The notes: generated from the letters alone by a model not told the origin. A stretch of 64,000 nt of DNA from Galeruca laticollis (GCA_963921935.1 OY998177.1:23955926-24019925); one strand, 5' to 3'; shown: positions 53,563 through 64,000, counted from the first letter of the stretch. Made by a program: numbers and translations.

Positions 53563-54910
53563 TTCTTCTTCTTTGTGTGCCATGCTTGTTATCATCAAGC
53601 GTTCAGGGGTTGCTTTTCATCGAGTTGACAATTTCTTGGAAAGCTTGTCGATCGGTAGCTACATGAAACAATTTTTCGACTGTTCGACCTGGCTGATGTC
53701 TAATATTACGAAGACACGAAAGCTGTTTTCTGTCAATCCATCGCTATCCTTTTATTTTGTCCTGGATAATTAATCGGAGCATGTGATATTTATGCCCCCT
53801 CATTATATGTCCAAAGTATTCGACTTTTCTTATTTTGATGGTGTTTGTCAATTCTCGCTCTTGCTGTCCACGGAATTTTTAACATACGGCCATAGCACCA
53901 TAACTTAAACGCTTCCAATTTATTTAGGTGCTTGACTTTCAGTGTCCAGATTTCACAACCATTAAGCAAAACAGACCAAACGTAGCACTTTAATACTCTT
54001 AGACGGATGTTTATCGAAATACTTTTATTACATAGTACAGAACGCCAACTAGTGAATATTTTACGTTCCAGTTCTATTCTGGTTGAGATTTCTTCATCGC
54101 TTTCAACTCTACAGTCCATCCAGCTACCCAAACACCTGAAGTGTTGTACTCTGTCCAGAATTTTATCACCTAATTCTAATTTTGGATACTCTATATTAAT
54201 TTTATCGACAACCATCCACTTCGTTTTCTTTGTGTTGACACTAAAACCCTTTTCCTTGCATGCATTGTTTACTGCATTTAGTAGTGTTTGGAGGTCTTCG
54301 TGGCTTTCTGCCATTATTGCAGTATCATCAGAGTACCTAATGTTGTTAATGACTTCTCCACCAATTTTAACACCTTCGTGACGATATTTCAGCGCTTCTA
54401 AAAAATACAGCTTCCAAGTAGACATTTAAAAGCATTGGTGACATGACACATTCCTGCCTAACGCCACGTTTAAAAGGAACTTTTTCTGAAACCTTTTGTT
54501 CCACTTGTACTCTAGCAGTCTGGTTATAGTAAAGGTATTTGAGCAGTTTTCCATCATATGAGTCAAGACCAATTCGATCTAAGCATTGAAACAGTTGTGT
54601 ATGCGGTACGTTGCCAAAGGCTTTCTCGAAATTGATGAAACATGCGTAAATGTTTTTACGAATATCAACACTCTTTTGCAAAAGTGTTCGCATGCAGAAC
54701 AACGCCTCACGGGTACCCATACTGCCTCGAAAACCAAACTCCTCATCATTGATTCTGTTCTCACAAAGTCGATATATATGATGGTGCAATATTTTTAAAA
54801 ATATTTTAAGTGTGTGACTCATCAAACTGATAAGTCGGTAGTCACCACATTCTTATGCGTTACTCTTTTTCGGGATTGTAACAAATATAGCACTGGTATT
54901 TCACCAGTGC
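53563..54910 (-). pseudogene. RTE-like LINE, RT and C-terminal part, copy 2
   Basis: From about 54900 leftwards: LISLMSHTLKIFLKILHHHI, NRINDEEFGFRGSMGTREAL, CFINFEKAFGNVPHTQLFQC (motif A: the first Asp is Asn here), RGVRQECVMSPMLLNVYLEA, then NNIRYSDDTAIMAESHEDLQ (motif C, SDD), SVNTKKTKWMVV, HFRCLGSWMD, ECYVWSVLL-like SVLLNGCEIWTLK and GRMLKIPWTARARID. After a frameshift: HIMRGHKYHMLRLIIQDKI. The end is CACAAAGAAGAAGAAATG (minus), an (AAG)n tail as in copy 1 at 49.0-49.6 kb. Two frameshifts and changed catalytic residues. Confidence 0.8.
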
Positions 54911-54915
54911 TATAT
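54885..54915. repeat. perfect 13-bp hairpin
   Basis: ATATAGCACTGGT, a 5-bp spacer ATTTC, then ACCAGTGCTATAT. Both arms match fully. It lies at the upstream edge of the RTE-like RT relic. Confidence 0.95.
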
Positions 54916-55011
54916 ATCTTGTTAAATAAGGATGCGATGATCCCAAATACATTTAGTCACTTATTTTTTCCTGCTCCTTCCAAATTTGTAAATAAAATTT
55001 CAAAATATTGA

Positions 55012-55307
55012 TATACGGGGTGTTATTTCGACTCGAAACCTACTTATTAATTTTTTTGAGGCCGGACCTGAAATAAGACTTTTTTATTATGTTAATCTTC
55101 ACCACTGAGGACAACAAACATACGAATTGAATATCACAAAAATGTATAGGGTGGTTAATATGTTATGATTGATTGAAAAAATGGGGAAAATTACTACATA
55201 TCTTGGTTATAAAGAAAGATAGACCCAGAAAATATAGTTTATTGTGAAGCATCTCGGTGTCCTCCATCTACCCTGTGTCCGCATTTCCCAATGAATCACC
55301 CGGTATA
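55012..55307. mobile_element. MITE candidate, mariner-type ends
   Basis: The left end TATACGGGGTGTT and the right end complement TATACCGGGTGATT form imperfect inverted repeats 296 bp apart, each with TA at the outside (the usual Tc1/mariner target). The interior is noncoding. Ends match over about 10 of 11 positions only, hence moderate confidence. Confidence 0.5.
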
Positions 55308-55925
55308 GTATTATTGGATCGACTAGATGACGCAAATAACCCTTTGAAGTTTTTTTTATCAAATTGGTCAAATGTTCCCACATTATTTATAGTTATTTAT
55401 ACCCTGTTTTTGAACTAGGAGGCCATTTTAAGAAACCTGAATCACACCACAGAAATCACTAAAAAAGTTATAAGATTGGAAGCGATGACATAAAATACTA
55501 GTCATACTAAAATTATACATTCTGGAAATAGTGAACCACAAACTAAATGATAATTAACTTAATAGGCACACGGTAAAAGAGCGAATGCTGTCGTTGCGCT
55601 TTAAAAACATGAATATTGTATTATAAATATCACAACAGCAACATTGTTAGAAAGTTCACAGTCCGCTCACTCACGCATGCTTGTCAAGAGAAATTGAAGG
55701 ACGTCAAATTCCCGTTGATATTGTAAGAATAAAGTTATATTCAATTGTATCACTTATTTCCATAAAAATAAAAATCCAGAACCAGCTATCGACAAAATGA
55801 TTCTTCGAGCCGGATGGAAAAGTGATATTGAAATTGGAAAATACGAGTGAGTACCTTTCATTCCACATTCCTAACCTTACTTATTCCTTTGTTGCATGCT
55901 CGATCTGTGGTAAAATACTTATTAG
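55308..55925. other. no recognisable gene
   Basis: Noncoding. CCCTGTTTTTGAACTAGGAGG at about 55402 is repeated with one change at about 56297 (CCCTGTTTTTAAACTAGGAGG), in direct orientation and 0.9 kb apart. It may mark related ends bracketing the foldback structure at 55930-56245. Confidence 0.45.
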
Positions 55926-55927
55926 AT

Positions 55928-56245
55928 ACAACTCGTGCTCGATAACATAGTTACACTACAAAGATTTGTCTAGTATTTTAGTTTTATCACGTACCTATTT
56001 CAAGATATTTTACAAGGAATATTCTCGTACTTTGGTTTATCACGTAGATATATTCATAATAATTTTACAAAGGTTTTCACGTCATTTGGTTCCTTAACGT
56101 ATAATATTTATTTGTAAAACAACTGTCACATTGAGTCGTTTTGTAGTACGAATGAAGTTTGCACAACGAATCGCGAAGCGGTGAGTTGTGCAAATCACGA
56201 GTACTACAGAAAGTCATTGTGGCACATGTTTTACACAATATTTTT
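55928..56245. repeat. 54-bp tandem units running into a 130-bp palindrome
   Basis: TTTATCACGTA... units start at 55982 and 56036, with a partial one at 56090 (exact 54-bp steps), plus a weaker unit before. The last merges into a long inverted repeat: left arm about 56115-56150 (TTGTAAAACAACTGTCACAT ...TGTAGTAC), right arm about 56204-56240 (GTACTACAG ... ATGTTTTACAC), with further inner pairing TTTGCACAAC / GTTGTGCAAA. It would fold into a stem of about 60 bp. Typical of foldback-type MITEs. Confidence 0.8.
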
Positions 56246-57060
56246 TATAATTCGCATTTATTTAATTATTCAAATAAAATAGAATTTCATATAATCCCTG
56301 TTTTTAAACTAGGAGGAGTGGCTTGCATTTAAGTTGGCAATTCTGTAGATTCCTAATTCGACAGATCACAGATGGTTTTATTCAGTACTTTTGACTTTTG
56401 ACATATTATAACCGAATAATTGTGTAAATTGTAAACAAACTTTCATTTAAGCAAAAAGAGGATGATTATTTGTTTAAAAGAGTTTCTTCGTATATGGTCT
56501 TGCGATCTATTTATATTATATCATGAACAGAATTATTTCTGTAATACAGCTTCACATAGATATCTGGTAATTTATCCCAGAAATCGAACGTTTTGTATAC
56601 CTATATATTGATCCTATACAATATAAAAATAAACAATTGACAAATCATTGATAAATAAGCATTAGCGTACTTTATTCATTACTATTTTTAATATATAAAT
56701 CACTCTAATTTACCTTTATTTGCTAGCTAGAACAACGCTAGACCATTTTATTTATAATTTGTGTCAAGGTTAAGTCAAATGTCAAATAAAAATATAACTA
56801 AATACAATAACCAACTGTACACTAAAAATTACTATAACAGTGTTCAAAGAGCTTCATTGTGACACTGTAAACAATGTTATAATGAAGTCTCTTTTATACG
56901 CGAATAATAAAAAGGTTTTTTATCACGTTGATTACAAATATTCATAGGTCTCGTATATTAAAGCTTTAAGAGTTGCCACGTTTTCTCGTATTCCAAGATA
57001 TTCCAACTGTCATTAAATTTCACACATTTAAACAGTTTTTTCTACTATTTATAAAATAAA
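56246..57060. other. upstream region of the BEL gag, no gene seen
   Basis: Noncoding, AT-rich. The 5' LTR and leader of the BEL element would be expected here, but without a second LTR copy I could not delimit them. TTTATCACGTTGATTACAAA near 56918 weakly resembles the 54-bp units. Confidence 0.35.
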
Positions 57061-58205
57061 ATGTCTGACGAAGAAGAAAATAAATCAGTTGAAATTCGAA
57101 AGCAAGAAGAGTTAAAAGAATTAAAACATGAACGCGGTATACTAAAATTAACACGATTCGAAGCGTTCATAAGAGTACCCGAAAATTATGTCAAACTGGC
57201 GCAAATCGAAACAAGATTGAATGGCATGGAAACGGATTTTCAAAATCTTAACACGGTGCAATCTAGATTAGAATATTTAGAGCCAATAGAAGGTGAACAG
57301 CGTGAGGTCATAGAGGAAAGATATTGTGATAGTATTGCTCGCGCAAAGGACTTACTCTGGCAGGGTTTGAACAAGGTGGCAACACCACCAACGCCTTTGG
57401 TCGCAGCAGGGATGAGTGAGGGCTGGCTCCAGGTCGTATTTCGGTACAATTACCAGATGCACCATTACCGGTTTTTTACGGAAGTATTGAAACGTGGAAA
57501 AGTTTTTTGGCTTTATTTATTAATTCATGCGTAGATAATAGTGAAGATTTAACGGATGCTCAAAAATGTATTTGCGCAGTTGTTGCAAATGTGCGGCTTT
57601 TAAGGTAATAGAGAGATATGATGTGGCAGATGAAAGTTACAAAGGAGCTATAAGGGTTTTAAGAGACAGATTTGAAAATAGAAGGCAATTAGTCGTACAT
57701 CACGTGAAAGGTCTATTATTTAACTTACCGGAAGTAACAAAAACAATCGCACATAAACTTAAAGAAATTTAAGAGACACGGTTACACATCACATAAGTGT
57801 TTTAGAAAAACTGAATATACAAACTCAAGCATGGGATATTTTATTAGTTCAGTTAATTTTGAAAAAGTTAGACAGGTATACTAGGCAAGAGTGGGATAAT
57901 CTCCAAGACGAGGATGGGTTACCGACATTAGAAAGATTAAAGGTTTTTTTGGTGAAAAAATGTAGCAGATTAGAAGAATCGTTTAACGAAAAGGTAGAAA
58001 TTCAGAAAGAGAATAGTAGTTTTGAGAGTAATGTAAAACATAACACGGAAATAAAAGATATGGATAAGAAAAACAGGTTTGTTTCACAATCATATGTTGT
58101 AACGAAATTTAATAAATGTCGACTATGTAATAATGAATCACATTTCCTATATCAATGTTCGGAGTTTTTAAAACTGTCTATTGAGCAAAAATTGGGGAAG
58201 GTTAG
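57061..58205 (+). pseudogene. BEL/Pao gag, 5' part
   Basis: ATG 57061 starts MSDEEENKSVEIRKQEELKE. Frames 57061-57534, 57566-57772 and 57859-58200 read successively as a BEL/Pao Gag: FINSCVDNSEDLTDAQK-type region, DESYKGAIRVLRDRFENRRQ, VHHVKGLLFNLPEV, RYTRQEWDNLQDEDGLPTLE and a zinc knuckle CRLCNNESHFLYQC followed by SEFLKLSIEQK. Two frameshifts and a stop (57771) are present. The gene is cut at 58205 by a solo LTR and resumes at 58887 with RELKACSNCLRFEHY (second knuckle). Gag would coat the element RNA in particles. Confidence 0.85.
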
Positions 58206-58881
58206 TGTTCGAATTTGGTTTTTAATTACCAAATTCTCCCGTGATTTTATTTCAACTTCCCCTGTAAACTACCTTTCGAATATTATACTCAAAACAGATA
58301 ACTAAATATATCCTTATTTTCAACAGTTAATATTTCTTTACTTCACTAAAAAAGTCATTTAAATTTACTATCACCTAAGAAAAACAGATAAATATCGTTT
58401 TCTGAAATTCCACTGAATATATCAAAGTCCCCGACATCTTATCTCTTCATAAAAACGCTCGTCCAAACCCTGTTATCTGTTTCTACGAAACCGTTTCAAG
58501 CCCAAAAAAACACTTATCTCCAACTGGCAAGTTCACTTGTGTTTGAACATTACATTTTAAAATACTCGTATCCCAGTGGTTAGACCCGAACAAGTGGACC
58601 TACGTCAACCAACGTATAAATACAACATATACCCTACATTCGCTCTCTTTTATCCTTGAACTTGGTACACAAAGGTACTCAGTTTAGAAGAGCACCCGGC
58701 GTTTTCATACCGGGAACAAACATGTGTCCTTAAGCTTTAGTCATCTCATAAATCGTCATAGTATGTGCAAAATACCTTCATTCATCGCGTAAATAACAAG
58801 TGAAGTCTTAATTGTCGACGCAAAATTAAATAAATTATAAGTTCATGACAATAACCAAGTAAAAAGGGTTAATTTAGAACA
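58206..58881 (+). mobile_element. solo LTR inserted in BEL gag
   Basis: 676 bp with ends TGTTCGAATTTGG and AATTTAGAACA (TGTTC/GAACA inverted). The 5-bp sequence GTTAG flanks it on both sides (58201-58205 and 58882-58886). Removing the LTR and one GTTAG rejoins the host gag reading LSIEQKLGKV to RELKACSNCL. A TATA-like GTATAAATAC lies near 58613. Ends and 5-bp duplication fit BEL/Pao or some gypsy groups. No other copy of this LTR is in the window. Confidence 0.9.
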
Positions 58882-58886
58882 GTTAG

Positions 58887-60245
58887 AGAGCTAAAAGCAT
58901 GTTCGAATTGTCTGCGTTTCGAACATTATAAATTTTAGTGCCAATCGAGTGGCTGCAAAAATGCGGAAACAAGCATAATACTTCTTTACACGTTAGCGAC
59001 GAGAATAAACACGTACATTCTAGAGTAGAAGAGAATAATTCTCACCATGATACAGCGGTATCTAATCATTCTTACATACCAAGCGGATCAAAAGAAAGTT
59101 CGTCGCGAATATCAGATAATCAAATAATAAATTTAGCAAAAATATGTCAAGTTTCGAATGATAATAGTTCGCAAGTATTGTTATCTACAGACACGGTTTA
59201 ATTTCAGGACAATACAGGAAATCTTGTAGAATGCATGGCATTGTTAGATTCCGGAAGCCAGTCGAATTTAATATCAGAAACATTTTCTAATAAACTTAAA
59301 CTTTAATGAGAAAACACGTTGATTCCGATCGTAGGTATAGAGCAAACTAAAACAAAAATAAAATACAAGGTAGAAACGAACATTAAATCAAGATTAAGTA
59401 AGTTTAATGCACATTTGGTTTTAGTCATTCCCAAAATAACGGAAAAATTACCCGTAACAGATTTCAATAGCGATTTGATCAAAATTCCTCCATCGATTTA
59501 ATCAGCTGATGTTAAATTTAATAAACCCAAAGAAGTCGATATTCTTTTAGGGGCCGAAATATTTTATGATATTGCACAAAACGGTAAATTGAAATTAAGC
59601 GAACACGGTCCAGTACTGATAGAAACGCATTTCGGATGGATTCTAACAGGAAGAATCATTAATAGCGAATTGGTTTCAAATAAATTATGGAACTTTAATC
59701 ATAACATATCTAATGAACAGTTAGACATGGAGTTGACTATGTTTTAGCAACTAGACAAGATTCCTCAGGTGAAATCATTGTCCCTAGAAGATTCCTTTTG
59801 CGAGGAATATTTCAAAGATACAACAACTCAAACGCGTGAAGGTCGATTAGCCTTTGCTCATTTACTGGATAAAAACGTAAAACTTGAACTAGGAGATTTC
59901 AAGGCAGCAGCCTTAAGAAGGTTTTTAAGCATCGACACGCGTTTAAAACGAGATAAAGAATTGTTTATAAATTATTTCGAATTCATGAATGAATATGAAA
60001 AACTAAATCATATGATTTTAGTGGTTATTTTGGAAATATCGATGGTCCCAAAAATATAAGTTATTTTATGCCACATTACCCGGTTCTTCGAGAGTCGAGC
60101 CTCACTACAAAGAGTCGCGTGGTGTTTGACGCGTCTCAAAAATCTAATAACGGTTTATCGCTAAATGATATTTTATTAACAGGTCCTTATCTACAAAAGG
60201 AGTTGTTTTGTATTGTATTACGTTTAAGGTTAAGACCAATAGTTT
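58887..60245 (+). pseudogene. BEL/Pao gag end, protease and start of RT
   Basis: After the solo LTR: RELKACSNCLRFEHY then SGCKKCGNKHNTSLH (second zinc knuckle, with one stop). A Ser-rich spacer follows, then the protease segment ECMALLDSGSQSNLISETFS (DSG active site) and VDILLGAEIFYDI, GPVLIETHFGWILTGRI. The junction to RT follows: FCEEYFKDTTTQTREGRLAF, YPVLRESSLTTKSRVVFDAS and LNDILLTGPYLQKELFCIVL. The DSGSQSN and GWI.TG patterns are typical of BEL/Pao Pol. Stops at 59200, 59306, 59499 and elsewhere. The RT is cut off at about 60245 by the Jockey element. Confidence 0.85.
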
Positions 60246-60518
60246 AAAAAAGAGAGAGAGAGAAGTTCGTGAGTGATTTGAGATGAGTTGGAGTTTTCTT
60301 GGTTGGCTGGTCTTTCTTGTTGGTGCCCTGGTGTAGGATAGGTTTCCTCTTCAGGGCTGGGGGGGGGGGGTGTTGGGTGGTTTTGTGCGCGCTGACCGAG
60401 AAATTGGGTTGGGGTTTAGAAGTGTCTAGAAAATTGTTTTTAAAAGTGACTAGGAAAAATTTGCTAAAAAGTGTATAGGATTGAGAGTTGTTTAGTGTGA
60501 GAAATATTGAATTTGTCG

Positions 60519-63343
60519 TTATCGGATGGAGATAGGGGAGCTGTCGAGGTAGTCAATGTATTCGTCGGGGAGGTCGTCGTAGGCCGTGGCTAGTAAGCGT
60601 AACGGAGGAAATGGGAGCTTCCTCTTGGGAATTCTGCCGAGGTGTCGTATGTTGGCGACCCACGGTGTGAGTAGGGTGTTTTTGGAAATTTCGCTGCCCG
60701 AATCGATGGTACGATTGACATATCGGGCCTGTAAACTGTTTAAGCGAGATGGGATGGGTTCGATGTCGATATTGACATAAACTGTGTTGGTGGGAGAGTA
60801 TGGAGCTTTGTACTGGTAGTATCTCAGGATTGACTGCTCGCAGGTTCGTAGTCTTTTAACAAGATGGTTGGGGAGGGTGCAGTAGACGTTTGCTCTATAG
60901 TCGATTATTGGGCGGATATATGTTTTATACGTATGAAGCAAGGTGAGAGGGTGTGTGCGTCCGAATGTGCCGCCGAGCGCCTTGAGAAGATTGACTCTCC
61001 GTCGGACTTTATTTAAAGTGTCCGTTAGGTCGGGCGTCCAGTTGAGAGTGTAAGTGAATTTCACTCCCAAATAGACGACCTCCTTGCGGATTTCGAGTCG
61101 ATCTCCCCAGAGCACGAGGCGGAAGTTTCTTGGTAGAAGTCGTTCGCTCATGGTATCAGGGTGTTGGAAGACGATTGCTTGTGTTTTTTGAGGATTGAGA
61201 GTCACCCGCCATTTCCTGCACCAATTAGAAAATTAGGTCAGTAGATTTTGGGATCGAGTGTTGAGAGAGCGAATATCTGTGGCAGAAATGATTAGTGCGG
61301 TATCATCCGCATATAGCTGGACGTTATCACGGGGATGTCGTGGGACTGGTGTATCATACGTATAAATAATGTATAGTAGAGGAGCGATTATCGAGCCCTG
61401 CGGAACGCCGGTTTGGGGTGTAAAGGGGTCGGATATGCTATAACCAACTTTCACGCTGATCGATCGGTCGGTGAGGTGAGAATACTCGTATATTAATTTG
61501 ACAATTTGGTTTGGTAATCGGACGCTCAGTAGTTTTCTCACTAGTCCGGCATGCCAGACTTGATCGAAGGCCTTCTGAACGTCCATGAGGATGGCGGCAG
61601 AACAGCGTCGTTGATTTAGAGCTCGGGTGACGATTGTTTGAAGGTTGGTGGTGGCGTTCTGACAAGAGTGGCCCGGCCTGAATCCGAATTGAAATGCCGG
61701 AATTACATTATTTTCAGTGCAGAAGTCCCAGATTCGTTCTTTTAACAAGCGTTCAAAGACTTTACCTAGGACGCCGATTAATGAAATAGGGCGGTAAGAT
61801 TCAGGCTTTGTGGGGTCTTTGCCGGGTTTGGGGATGAGAACAACGTTGGCAGATTTCCAACAACGAGGAAAATAAGAAAATGCAAGGCAGGCGTTCAGCA
61901 GGGCGCAGAGCGGAGGGAAGATCTCTTCTGGCAGGTTTTTAAGTGCCTGCCTCGAGATTCCGTCGTGCCCTGAGGCACTGTTTCTCCCCGCTCGGCACGC
62001 CAGCTGAACTCCCTCGATGGTGAATGGTGAAAGAAGCGGAGAGTTCTCATCAGGTGGGATGTGTACATGTGGACTTCGAGTGATATTTCGAGTCATGAGG
62101 TCGGTTCCGACGGCAAAGTCCCTAAGAAATTGGGGGTTATCGAGTGGTGAAATACAGTTTGTAGGTTATTTTTGAAGGCGGTGGCTTTGTCTTCAGATGT
62201 GTAGATCTTCTGTCCTTGCACTTCGAGATATGATTCAACCTTTCTCTTGAGGCCGACGAGGCGGTTGAATTTTTGCCAAAACACGCGCCCTTGTCTGAAG
62301 TCCAGTCCGGCTGTTTCGGCCTTCCATTTTCTCTGCTTGTCAGCATTGATTTCTTGTCGGACCTGGGCGTTGAGACGGTTCCATTGTGTTTTGACGGCGG
62401 GATCTCGAGTGCCGACGTATAACCTGTATAACTGTCGTTTCTGGCGTATCTTTTGCAAAATTCTTTGCGGAAGTGCATGAAAATTGGTGTGTACGGTGGT
62501 GAGCGGGACGGCGATGTCTTGCGCATCGATTAAGAGGGATTGGAATTCTTCTGCTTGATTATCTCTGTCATCAGTATTCTGATGAATGACGGGTGGTGGT
62601 AAATTAGTAGAGACGTGATTAGCAAAGGAATTCCAATCGGCTTTTTTGAAATCGCGAAAGGTGAAATTTGTTGCTGGTGGTGGTATGGGGTTGTGTAGTG
62701 CGGTTTTGACCAGTAGTGGAACATGGTCGGAGGTGATAGGGTCGCCTATAAAGCATTCGTCGTCCACGAGAGTGATTAACCTGTCTCTGCAGATTATATG
62801 GTCGACTATGGAGGAGCCGAGGTGACTTAATAGGGTTGGATTGTTATTTCTAATCCGTAAGATGGGAAGTGAGACAAGTTGGTCGGCGAGTAGTCTGCCG
62901 CTGATGTTGGAGTGTGAATCTCCGAAAAGAGTGTTGCGTGAGTTTAAGTCACCCATTATTATGACTCGTGGAAGTGAGGATGCATATTCGAGGAGGTCGG
63001 TTGATAATGGTTGATTGGGGTGTTTGTAATAAGAAAAGAGTGTCGTCGTGGTGTTATCCCACGATATGTCGATGGCTATGCAGTCCAGGTTCTGTTGAGA
63101 CAGATTAGCGGGGAGAGGGTGTGGTGACGCGGGGAGTCCGTTGCGGACGAGAAGTCCGTTGCCGTGACAGTAGAAGTTCCTGTCTAAGTGGAATGTGGTA
63201 TAGCCAGTGAAGCGAGGGGGGTTTTTTAACAAGGTGTCAGTGATTGAAAGAATTTGAATGTTTTGGGAATGCAAAAGGTGTTTAAGAAGATGTCGCTTCC
63301 TGGCTAGACCTTGGCAATTCACGGTCCCGATAACGAAGTCCAT
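60519..63343 (-). pseudogene. Jockey ORF2: endonuclease and reverse transcriptase
   Basis: ATG 63343 starts MDFVIGTVNCQGLARKRHLL. The first 416 codons hold the APE endonuclease: IMGDLNSRNTLFGD and GDPITSDHVPLL (catalytic Asp/His), then a linker. One frameshift near 62094 leads to the RT (62096-61233): SGHDGISRQALKNL, SYRPISLIGVLGKVFERLL, FQFGFRPGHSCQNA, LMDVQKAFDQVWHAGLV, TGVPQGSIIAPLLYI and catalytic LYADDTALI. After an in-frame TAA at about 61234 comes the thumb/C-terminal part 61205-60519 with VVYLGVKFTYTLNW and HTYKTYIRPIIDY. No RNase H. Only these two lesions are seen, so it is fairly young. Confidence 0.92.
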
Positions 63344-63346
63344 GAC

Positions 63347-64000
63347 TTAATTTTGGCGTTTGGGGGTGAAAGCAAAGTGGACGCGGTTGCCCGCGCCACT
63401 TGTTACGGTACAATTGTAGCCGTAGAACGAAGGAACGAGGTGTGAGAGTGTGTCAGCCACTAGGCCTCGTGCTGTGGGGACGGCGTTCATGATTGTTGTT
63501 GCTAAAATTTCGATCAAAATTTCAGCGTCGGTCGTGAGGTCATAGGGGGTAGGTGGTTTTTCGAGCGTTACCGGTGCGGTTTCTTGTGGGGTTTTAGGAG
63601 TTTCAAGTCGCTTCGGACATTTGGGGTGGTAGGTGGCGTGCGGGCCGCCACAATTTTTGCAGGTGGGTTCTTTTGCCTTTGGGCAATCGTTTGGTTTGTG
63701 GTCAGATGCACCACAGGAAGGACAGACCGGTTTGGCCTTGCATGACTCGGCAAGGTGGCCTGTGCTGGTGCATCTTACGCAGTATTTGGGAACTGCGGGA
63801 AGGGGGTTTGTTGGATTGGAGGCCTCGCACGGATGTGAGAGACCGTGAAATCTTATGCCGTGAGAAAGCGCTCGGTGGTAGTCCATTTCGGAGTCGGTTA
63901 GGATCCGGAACATTGTGGTGGGACGGCCCCGACAGCGGCAGTGGATGCGCCAAGATCTGCTGTGGGGAAATTGATCGTCGGTGAGGATTTCCTCGAATTC
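63347..64000 (-). CDS. Jockey ORF1 (Gag-like), partial at window edge
   Basis: The open frame runs from the window edge (EFEEILTDDQFPHSRSWRIH) through TTMFRILTDSEMDYHRALSH to the stop at 63347. The three zinc knuckles are CVRCTSTGHLAESC and CPSCGASDHKPNDC (both CX2CX4HX4C) and CKNCGGPHATYHPKC (CX2CX3HX6C). ORF1 of Jockey elements binds element RNA. The frame continues upstream of the visible ATG at 63913, so the true start is outside the window. It ends only 3 bp before the ORF2 ATG (TAAGTCATG), an arrangement suited to reinitiation after termination. No stop is seen in the visible part. Confidence 0.9.
   Translation of the reverse strand, partial: EFEEILTDDQFPHSRSWRIHCRCRGRPTTMFRILTDSEMDYHRALSHGIRFHGLSHPCEASNPTNPLPAVPKYCVRCTSTGHLAESCKAKPVCPSCGASDHKPNDCPKAKEPTCKNCGGPHATYHPKCPKRLETPKTPQETAPVTLEKPPTPYDLTTDAEILIEILATTIMNAVPTARGLVADTLSHLVPSFYGYNCTVTSGAGNRVHFAFTPKRQN

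Larger units (their letters stand above)
60246..64000 (-). mobile_element. Jockey-clade LINE, continues beyond the window
   Basis: Two-ORF non-LTR element on the minus strand: ORF1 (64000-63347, with zinc knuckles) and ORF2 (63343-60519, endonuclease then RT). The 3' UTR (60518-60246) contains a run of 11 C (plus-strand G at 60359-60370) and ends TCTCTCTCTCTCTTTTTT at the BEL junction. GC content is clearly higher than in the surroundings. It inserted into the RT region of the BEL element, and BEL sequence ends at LRPIV. The missing BEL remainder is not in view. Confidence 0.88.

Overview
This window looks like AT-rich, repeat-dense DNA from an insect genome. The evidence is entirely the kinds of mobile elements present: Ty3/gypsy and BEL/Pao LTR elements, an errantivirus-like element with an env remnant, Jockey, CR1/Jockey-like, RTE-like and R4/Dong-like LINEs, Penelope-like elements with GIY-YIG domains, hAT, pogo-like and Tc1/mariner transposons, MITE-like pieces and several short tandem arrays. 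I could not recognise any host gene, rRNA, tRNA or CRISPR. The insect order cannot be fixed from the sequence alone.

Layout. 1-8.7 kb is old debris: pogo-like transposase pieces, a Penelope GIY-YIG piece, a LINE RNase H, a LINE ORF1, a 107-bp tandem array and a LINE endonuclease. 8.9-21.8 kb is a decayed minus-strand gypsy element (gypsy-2), split by two later insertions: a young, almost intact plus-strand gypsy (gypsy-1, 9989-16499, two 464-bp LTRs, 4-bp target duplication CGTC) and a CR1/Jockey-like LINE (about 18480-20685). 21.8-24.4 kb holds a TA-headed dispersed repeat in two copies and a 64-bp tandem array.

25.0-35.3 kb is a nest three levels deep. Two 5'-truncated Penelope-like copies lie head to head. 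The plus copy is split by a 6.7-kb hAT element (28383-35104), and the hAT contains an LTR element with errantivirus-type ends (30570-34764) that keeps gag and env remnants but no recognisable pol. 35.7-43.5 kb is a tandem pair of R4/Dong-like retrotransposons set in (TAA)n, which share the same inactivating lesions. A third, 5'-end fragment of a related element is at 25.0-26.1 kb.

43.5-57 kb holds more debris: a 174-bp tandem array, a LINE 3' end, a TA-flanked Penelope piece, an LTR-element remnant with a mutated protease motif, three RTE-like fragments with (AAG)n tails, two Tc1/mariner-like transposase relics, a MITE candidate and a foldback/tandem structure. 57-60.2 kb is a BEL/Pao element whose gag is split by a clean 676-bp solo LTR (5-bp duplication GTTAG) and whose RT is cut by a Jockey element (60.25-64 kb) running off the right edge of the window.

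The genes do not form a pathway. The window is a record of insertion, nesting and decay. The youngest-looking members are gypsy-1, the Dong-like pair and the Jockey element, but each has at least one reading-frame lesion.
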